Made by a program: the position numbers and the translations under genes
Shown: in pieces, positions 4,888 to 6,152 of the stretch
Position numbering within the stretch: the first letter of the stretch is position 1
How the letters are laid out: every line of letters begins with the position of its first letter
Assembly: GCA_013813125.1 (NCBI GenBank)
Contig: JACCSH010000035.1
Coordinates: 1-6,152, forward strand
Origin: Nocardioidaceae bacterium
Lineage (GTDB): Bacteria; Actinomycetota; Actinomycetes; Propionibacteriales; Nocardioidaceae
Reading direction: 5' to 3'
Length of the DNA: 6,152 bases
Notes under the pieces: generated by a model
What the model was told of the DNA's origin: nothing
The model's input: only the letters and a program-made list of their open reading frames with translations
The model's database searches: none

Positions 4888-6152
4888 TGGAGCTGGTCGT
4901 GCGCCGGCGTACCGGGCTGCTGGCGGTGGTCACGTTGCTGGCGGTGGCGCTGTCAGCTTTGTATCTCTGGCGGTTCGACCAGACGCACGACAGGCTCGCC
5001 CTCCTCGTCGGTCTCGCCATGGGCCCCATCGCCGCCATCCACGCCGCCGCGTGGTTCGCTGCGCGCAAGCCGCTGCTGGTCGCCGACGACACCGGCCTCA
5101 TGGTCCGCGTCGGCGGCGAGTGGGCGGGTGTCCCGTGGCGGTCGGTCGAACGGGTCGAGGTTCGACACCCCAGCGGGCTGAGCGATGGGCACGTGCGTGT
5201 GGTCCCTTCGCACGAGGTGCGGGCATCGCGGACGACCGGCTGGCGAGCGCGCCTGGCCGCCGTGATCTCTGAGCGCGAAGACAACGCATATGTCGTGCCC
5301 TTCGGGATCATCACCAAAGCCTCCGAGACCGACCTCGTAACCGCGTTGAAGCGGCTGGCCGCCGGTCGGGCCGAGGTCAACGTGCGCGCCGAGATCGACG
5401 TACCGCAGGAAGGGGAGGCTGAACCGAAGCCCGCAGTGGCCTTGACCAAACGGCTCGAGGCCCGGCGAACCGCTGCGCCCGCGCCTGCCGAAGAGCACGA
5501 AGCTGTGCTCACGTCACCGGCACCCGCAGGTGAGGCGCACAACCCACCGCGGCCGAGGCGCCGCCTACAGACTGTAGCGCGGGCAACGCCTCTGGCCACC
5601 CCGTTGACCTCCGTCGTGTCGGCTCTGGTGTCTCGACCTGCGGCGCGCCGCGAGGAGGTGATCGCCGGCCGTACTCCTCCTGACACCGATGGTGCACTTG
5701 CGCTTTCGCTGGACAGCCGGTCGCAGGCTGACAGCACGACGCTGCCTGAGATCCGCGAGCTCCGTCGTTCGTCGCCCGAGTCACGACCAGAGGCCGACTC
5801 CGCGCACGGGAACGTGGCGCTGATCATCGACGCGACCACCGATCTTTCTGCTCGCGCGATGCAGAGGGTACGGCGGCCCGCTCCGGCGGTTGACCCTCGA
5901 CCAGTTCCTGCCGCCACCCAGGTGGCAGATGAGCAATCGGCTGACCTGATGATCGGCGGTGAGATAGCCGAGGCGCGGCAGCGGCTCAGGCTGAGCATCG
6001 ATGAACTAGCTGATCGAACTCGGATCAGGCCCTACGTGATCGAGTCGATCGAGGCTGACAATTTCGGGCCGTGTGGCGGCGACTTCTATGCGCGCGGGCA
6101 CTTGCGGATGCTCGCCAGAGTGCTAGGTCTCGATGGTGACCCGCTGGTGGCG
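4887..6152 (+). CDS. Membrane protein with PH-like domain and RodZ-type HTH domain, 3' end outside the window
   Basis: The frame is open to the window edge, with 422 codons visible and no stop. Two hydrophobic helices come first (about 10-28 and 37-59) and form a short hairpin. Residues about 62-162 look like a small beta-rich bacterial PH-like domain: alternating strands (LLVADDTGLMVRVGGEW, VPWRSVERVEV, AYVVPFG) closed by a helix (ETDLVTALKRLA). A Pro/Ala/Arg-rich, probably disordered linker spans about 163-355. Residues 356-422 match the HTH_25 domain of RodZ-like proteins: IGGEIAEARQRLRLSIDELA, then RIRPYVIESIEADNF, then DFYARGHLRMLARVLGL, with the usual YARGxLR signature. RodZ links the cytoskeleton to the cell wall in rods, and related proteins often follow ftsK in actinobacteria. 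In classical RodZ the HTH is N-terminal and precedes a single membrane helix; here a membrane-anchored module lies in front. More domains may follow beyond the edge. A start at 4884 (ATGA overlap) is possible but fits the ribosome site less well. The HTH call is firm; the PH-like call is by pattern only. Confidence 0.85.
   Translation, partial: MELVVRRRTGLLAVVTLLAVALSALYLWRFDQTHDRLALLVGLAMGPIAAIHAAAWFAARKPLLVADDTGLMVRVGGEWAGVPWRSVERVEVRHPSGLSDGHVRVVPSHEVRASRTTGWRARLAAVISEREDNAYVVPFGIITKASETDLVTALKRLAAGRAEVNVRAEIDVPQEGEAEPKPAVALTKRLEARRTAAPAPAEEHEAVLTSPAPAGEAHNPPRPRRRLQTVARATPLATPLTSVVSALVSRPAARREEVIAGRTPPDTDGALALSLDSRSQADSTTLPEIRELRRSSPESRPEADSAHGNVALIIDATTDLSARAMQRVRRPAPAVDPRPVPAATQVADEQSADLMIGGEIAEARQRLRLSIDELADRTRIRPYVIESIEADNFGPCGGDFYARGHLRMLARVLGLDGDPLVA
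5561..5582. repeat. Inverted repeat within the HTH-protein gene
   Basis: CTACAG (5565-5570) and CTGTAG (5572-5577) form a perfect 6-bp dyad around one A. CCGC (5561-5564) and GCGG (5579-5582) extend it to 10-bp arms with one unpaired C at 5578. It lies in the linker-coding part of the gene and may be chance. It could also act as an RNA hairpin or a protein-binding dyad. Confidence 0.35.

Noticed and set aside
4838..5998. A 386-codon open frame on the minus strand opposite the HTH-protein gene
   Set aside because: Its translation is Ser/Arg/Ala/Thr low-complexity with no domain. The plus-strand frame contains a clear RodZ-type HTH domain and membrane helices.

Overview
The window is high-GC and densely coding, with every supported gene on the plus strand. 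Codons are strongly biased to G/C in the third position. The FtsK form, the RodZ-like helix-turn-helix protein right after ftsK, and start codons preceded by TANNNT boxes instead of Shine-Dalgarno sites all suggest an actinobacterium. I cannot assign a genus. No RNA gene, CRISPR array, transposase or attachment site is visible.

Layout: (1) 2-1135, the 3' part of a gene for a very hydrophobic membrane protein with about 12 membrane segments and no recognised family. (2) 1182-2186, galE, a short-chain-dehydrogenase-type UDP-hexose 4-epimerase. The residue that gates sugar size is alanine, which suggests activity on N-acetylated UDP-sugars as well. (3) 2187-2352, an intergenic stretch that starts with a decayed copy of the 3' tail of gene 1 and ends with a promoter-like element against the ftsK start. 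(4) 2353-4887, ftsK, the membrane-anchored DNA translocase of division and chromosome segregation. (5) 4887 to the window end, an ftsK-coupled gene for a protein with two N-terminal membrane helices, a probable PH-like domain, a long disordered linker and a RodZ-type HTH domain. It is cut by the window edge.

ftsK and the HTH gene overlap by one base (TGATG) and are almost certainly one transcription unit linked to division and the cell envelope. galE and the membrane protein could supply or move envelope sugar precursors, but that link is inference. galE and ftsK each have a TANNNT hexamer at -12 to -7 from the ATG, with a weak -35-like element 18 bases further up, so both may be transcribed as leaderless mRNAs.

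The most unusual structure is a 45-base gapless direct repeat (40 of 45 identical by eye) at 1069-1113 and 2201-2245 that brackets galE. It records a past duplication, or an insertion of galE, between the membrane-protein gene and ftsK.
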